Source of the DNA: Candidatus Methanophagales archaeon
Lineage (GTDB): Archaea > Halobacteriota > Syntropharchaeia > Alkanophagales > Methanospirareceae
Length of the DNA stretch: 33,592 nucleotides
Direction: 5' to 3'
Assembly (NCBI GenBank): GCA_030602585.1
Contig: JAUVZJ010000002.1
Coordinates: forward strand, 67,262-100,853
In this document: piece by piece, positions 30,925 to 33,592 of the stretch
How positions within the stretch are numbered: the stretch's first letter is position 1
How the letters are laid out: each line of letters starts with the position of its first letter
The notes under the pieces: generated by a model
The model's database searches: none
Told to the model about the DNA's origin: nothing
The model's input: the letters and a program-made list of their open reading frames with translations, nothing else
Position numbers and translations under genes: made by a program

Positions 30925-32331
30925 ATGGTGACAATAAAACCGTTCAAGGCGACGATACTGAACCCGGAACTGGGAAACCGAACTGAACTTGTTTGCCCGG
31001 TTTACGATACCATTGACGCATCGCTGTACGATAAATATTCAGTTAGGAAAAACAATGTAATCCACTTTACCACGAGAAAAGAGGGAGTGGAGGAGCACGA
31101 GTTTGTGGATTATGCAAAAAAGTGTTTAGAGCGTTTCTTCACTGATGAGATTTTAATCGAGCGCGAAAAACCTTCTTTCTACATCTATGGAATCAGATAC
31201 AGGCTGTCGGAAGAGATTATGGAACAAATCCCGGAAGAAGATAGAAGAGAGACCTATTTCGCATTTGGGTTAGTAGCACTGGTGGAAGTCGAGGAACTCA
31301 ACGAACATAGCATATTAGGACACGAAAAGACTTTTGAGGCGAATACGCAGGAGCGATACCATCTGCTGAAAGCGTGCGGGATGGATTTCTCGCCTATTGC
31401 TGCGGAATACAACATGCCAGACCACGGTATAAACAGTATTTTCGAGGATTATCTTGGTTTCAGCAGACCTGACTTGAAGATAGATGAGCATAGAAAGCCG
31501 ATTGTGGACGTCGAATTAAATGGTGCACGGCACTTGCTCTGGAACGTTTCAAACGAAGAAATTATTGGCAAGGTTCAACAGTTGATGCGTGACAAAAAAG
31601 TTATGATTCTCGATGGGCATCACAGATATACCGCTTCTTATCGGTTGAGTAGAGATAAAGAGGATGGAGCGACGTACACGCTAATGATGCTCTTGGAAGG
31701 CGGGGATAGAGCGCTTTTTTTGATACCCTGGCATAGATGCGTGAAAAAATGTCGTATGGAAGATTTATGGACGAGAATAGAAGAGAATTTTGCTATTGAA
31801 GGTTACGATAAGCGTAAAAGCGAGAATGTGATGGGTGCTATCTATTCAAAGCTCAACGAATGCAACGATGAATTTGACGTTAGATTAGGCATGTATGACG
31901 GAGAGAAATTCTATTTGCTGCGAGCAGATGAGCAGCGAATAAGGAAATTAGCGGATGAAAGAGGCGAGCGAGTGGGACTGGACGTAATATGCCTGCATGA
32001 ATGGCTTATTGAGCCAACACTTAAGCCCTTACAGGGCTTGCGGGGTCATGGGGCAGAGCCCCATATTGGCAGACCAGAGGATATTGTTTTCACCTCCAGT
32101 CCGCGAGATGCGATTGAAAAAGTGGATACAGGGGGTTGCAGGGTTGCGTTTTTTCTTAAACCACTGCGAGTAACAGATGTGGAATACAAGGCACGAGTGG
32201 AGAAGAAAGAATTTCCACAAAAGTCAACGCTCTTCCTGCCAAAGGTCGCTGAGGGTGTTGTGATGCGGAGGTTCAAGAAGATAGAAGAAGTCAGAGAACA
32301 GAAGTCAGAATTCTGTTTTTCTATTCTCTGA
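30925..32331 (+). CDS. DUF1015 family protein
   Basis: The protein of about 468 residues starts at ATG 30925 (MVTIKPFKATILNPE); frame further upstream to 30826 is not conserved. It has the DUF1015 marks: VCPVYDTID near the start, ILDGHHRYTASYRL in the middle, and PQKSTLFLPKVAEGVVMRR near the end. Function is unsettled across the family; the DGHHRY segment recalls ParB-like nucleotide-binding motifs. Residues 367-380 (KPLQGLRGHGAEPH) are encoded by the double-hairpin repeat at 32023-32064, inserted in frame between LIEPTL and IGRPEDIV, where relatives have a short loop. The last residues run through a hairpin at 32292-32330. Apart from these the gene looks intact. Confidence 0.88.
   Translation: MVTIKPFKATILNPELGNRTELVCPVYDTIDASLYDKYSVRKNNVIHFTTRKEGVEEHEFVDYAKKCLERFFTDEILIEREKPSFYIYGIRYRLSEEIMEQIPEEDRRETYFAFGLVALVEVEELNEHSILGHEKTFEANTQERYHLLKACGMDFSPIAAEYNMPDHGINSIFEDYLGFSRPDLKIDEHRKPIVDVELNGARHLLWNVSNEEIIGKVQQLMRDKKVMILDGHHRYTASYRLSRDKEDGATYTLMMLLEGGDRALFLIPWHRCVKKCRMEDLWTRIEENFAIEGYDKRKSENVMGAIYSKLNECNDEFDVRLGMYDGEKFYLLRADEQRIRKLADERGERVGLDVICLHEWLIEPTLKPLQGLRGHGAEPHIGRPEDIVFTSSPRDAIEKVDTGGCRVAFFLKPLRVTDVEYKARVEKKEFPQKSTLFLPKVAEGVVMRRFKKIEEVREQKSEFCFSIL
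32023..32064 (+). repeat. Intact double-hairpin element inserted in the DUF1015 gene
   Basis: Hairpin 1 is AAGCCC-TTACA-GGGCTT (32023-32039); hairpin 2 is ATGGGGC-AGA-GCCCCAT (32048-32064). It is 42 nt long, a multiple of three, and keeps the DUF1015 frame open. The hairpin 2 stem differs from the copy at 11446-11462 by changes on both arms that preserve pairing. Confidence 0.85.
32292..32330 (+). terminator. Nested hairpin with T-run at the end of the DUF1015 gene
   Basis: CAGAGAA (32292) pairs with TTCTCTG (32324). An inner CAGAA pairs with TTCTG, followed by TTTTT. It overlaps the last codons and the stop of the gene. It could end transcription before the transporter gene. Confidence 0.4.
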
Positions 32332-32412
32332 TTTCTGGTCTTGTGTCTATCTTGTGAAATCTCGTGGTTTTTTATTAAAACTTTCTTTAAAAAGAAAATT
32401 TTATCAAGAAAT

Positions 32413-33592
32413 ATGTTTCATTTTAATTCTAATCGAACAGTTACAAAAGTAGTCATAATCGCGGCAATCTGTGTTTTTAGCACGCAATTTGGCGTTACGG
32501 TAATTGCACCACTGCTTGGCGAGCGTGTAGAAGCATCAGAAGCACCGTTCTTCGCAGCTGCTTTGATTTTCTCCGCTTTTACTATCGTAAGCGCACCTCT
32601 TGGTATCCCCGGTGGTATTGTTTCAGATAAATTTGGAAGAAAGCCATTGATAATAGCCGGGCTTTTGCTTTACGCAGTTGCATCCGCTCTTTTTCCGTTT
32701 TCAAACAGCCCTTACGACTGGATATTTGTGCGAGCATTACAAGGAGCGGGTGCAGGCTTGTTCTTCCCTGCAATCACGGCGTTGCTCGCGGAGGTTACGA
32801 GTTACGAAGCGCGAGGGCATGCGCTTAGCGTGTACAACATCGGTTTGGGCGCTGGCTTAGCGCTGGGTCCGATTTCAGGAGGCATTCTTTTCGATATTTA
32901 CGATATTCGCATGCCGTTTTTCTTTTGCGTTGCCTTTGCGCTTCTAAGTGTCGTTTTGGTGCTGTTCTTTGTTCAAGAGCCAAAAATAAGGTTAAAGAGA
33001 AAAGGAAAAGGGTTATCGTTAAATGAAAGAGAAAGAAAAGCATTGACGCTCTCTTGTATCGTGATATTTTTTGGAATAGGAGTTGCAGCCATTATGGGTG
33101 CCTTATTCTCTCCTTTTGCTTTTGCTCCTGAGAGCCTCAAGCTTTCTGCTGGAATCATCGGTGCGATTCTTTCCGCAATGTTCGTGGTGTTCGCAATACT
33201 GCAAGCAGGATTTAACCGGCTGATGAAGCACACAGGAGAGATTGTTCTCTCGATTGCAGGCTTGTTCTTGTGTGCTTGTGGTTTGCTTGTGCTTTACTTC
33301 GCAACCCGCGTCTCAGAACTTTTTATAATGAGCGTTTTCCTTGGCGCAGGCTTAGGTGCGATTTCTCTTGGCACGTTAACGCTGGCATCGAAAGCGGCAG
33401 GGGAAGGTGAAAGAGAGCAGGGGGAGAAAGGAAAAGTAATGGGCATCTATTACACGGTGTTTTACGCTGGTCTGGGTGGTATTCCGCTTGTTTGCGGTGC
33501 GCTCTCGGATATTTTCGGTGCAAGGTTGCTGTTCCTGGCGTATGCTGCGCTTTTATTCGTGTTGATGTTTGTGGTGTGGAGGGTTGGGTTGG
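32413..33592 (+). CDS. MFS transporter, cut by the window edge
   Basis: From ATG 32413 the frame stays open to the end of the window (393 residues seen). It shows about 11 membrane helices and the MFS signature GGIVSDKFGRKPLI between helices 2 and 3, repeated in weaker form as GALSDIFGARL between helices 10 and 11. A central cytoplasmic loop (KIRLKRKGKGLSLNERERKA) divides the two six-helix halves. The N-terminal MFHFNSNRTVTKVVIIAAIC fits a drug/proton antiporter-like group, but the substrate is unknown. AT-rich TATA-like boxes lie at 32368-32400. The C-terminus is missing. Confidence 0.9.
   Translation, partial: MFHFNSNRTVTKVVIIAAICVFSTQFGVTVIAPLLGERVEASEAPFFAAALIFSAFTIVSAPLGIPGGIVSDKFGRKPLIIAGLLLYAVASALFPFSNSPYDWIFVRALQGAGAGLFFPAITALLAEVTSYEARGHALSVYNIGLGAGLALGPISGGILFDIYDIRMPFFFCVAFALLSVVLVLFFVQEPKIRLKRKGKGLSLNERERKALTLSCIVIFFGIGVAAIMGALFSPFAFAPESLKLSAGIIGAILSAMFVVFAILQAGFNRLMKHTGEIVLSIAGLFLCACGLLVLYFATRVSELFIMSVFLGAGLGAISLGTLTLASKAAGEGEREQGEKGKVMGIYYTVFYAGLGGIPLVCGALSDIFGARLLFLAYAALLFVLMFVVWRVGL

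Noticed and set aside
1-33592. CRISPR array, tRNA or rRNA genes
   Set aside because: No regularly spaced direct repeats and no tRNA- or rRNA-like segments were found by eye; a covariance search (tRNAscan, Rfam) would settle this.

Overview
The window is archaeal. It carries ABCE1 (the archaeal/eukaryotic ribosome-splitting ATPase), the large subunit of archaeal replication factor C ending in a PCNA-binding motif, MfnB (first step of the methanofuran furan ring), a Tes-type radical SAM enzyme (tetraether lipid family) and archaellum-like remnants. Many start codons lie 0-25 nt from the point about 26 nt downstream of a TATA-like box, as expected for archaeal short-leader or leaderless transcripts. 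Methanofuran plus tetraether enzymes point to a methanogen- or methanotroph-related euryarchaeon. An ANME-1/Methanophagales-type genome is my guess, not something the sequence proves. I saw no rRNA, tRNA or CRISPR array.

Layout. (1) 1-5.9 kb: a divergent pair of small operons. Leftward are a strongly diverged FtsZ/CetZ-like protein, a membrane-anchored coiled-coil protein and the start of another membrane protein. Rightward are two secreted, C-terminally anchored proteins, one with four Ig-like domains. A single TATA-like box lies between the two divergent start codons. (2) 5.9-8.5 kb: three response regulators without a kinase (REC; REC-coiled coil-DUF835; REC-REC), bracketed by inverted copies of a roughly 50-nt repeat. 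(3) 8.5-17.3 kb: mostly housekeeping genes: flavin reductase, ABCE1, an MNT-HEPN fusion, Tes, a decayed archaellum-like cluster, RfcL, RpiA and MfnB. (4) 17.3-28.8 kb: a defence and DNA-repair island. It holds DUF3841 with a small broken partner, an OLD-family ATPase/TOPRIM nuclease coupled to the N-terminal stub of a type IIG-like enzyme, a type I HsdM with a YhcG/DUF1016 nuclease and an HsdS reduced to 23 codons, RadC, two helix-hairpin-helix glycosylase-like proteins around a radical SAM enzyme, a nucleotidyltransferase toxin-antitoxin-like pair, type 4 uracil-DNA glycosylase, a winged-helix regulator and a PD-(D/E)XK nuclease. (5) 28.9-33.6 kb: two CAP-domain proteins, a short secreted protein, a DUF1015 protein and an MFS transporter that runs off the end.

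Two candidates for undescribed biology stand out. The first is the FtsZ-like/coiled-coil/Ig-surface-protein locus, which reads as an envelope-associated cytoskeletal assembly whose tubulin-fold protein has lost the canonical GTP-binding loop. The second is the compact module of a radical SAM enzyme translationally coupled to a glycosylase-like HhH protein and divergent from another HhH/Fe-S protein that lacks both catalytic residues. A cross-cutting observation is a 41-42 nt double-hairpin element found between genes and also translated in frame inside two proteins. In one of these it forms the whole linker joining an MNT domain to a HEPN domain.
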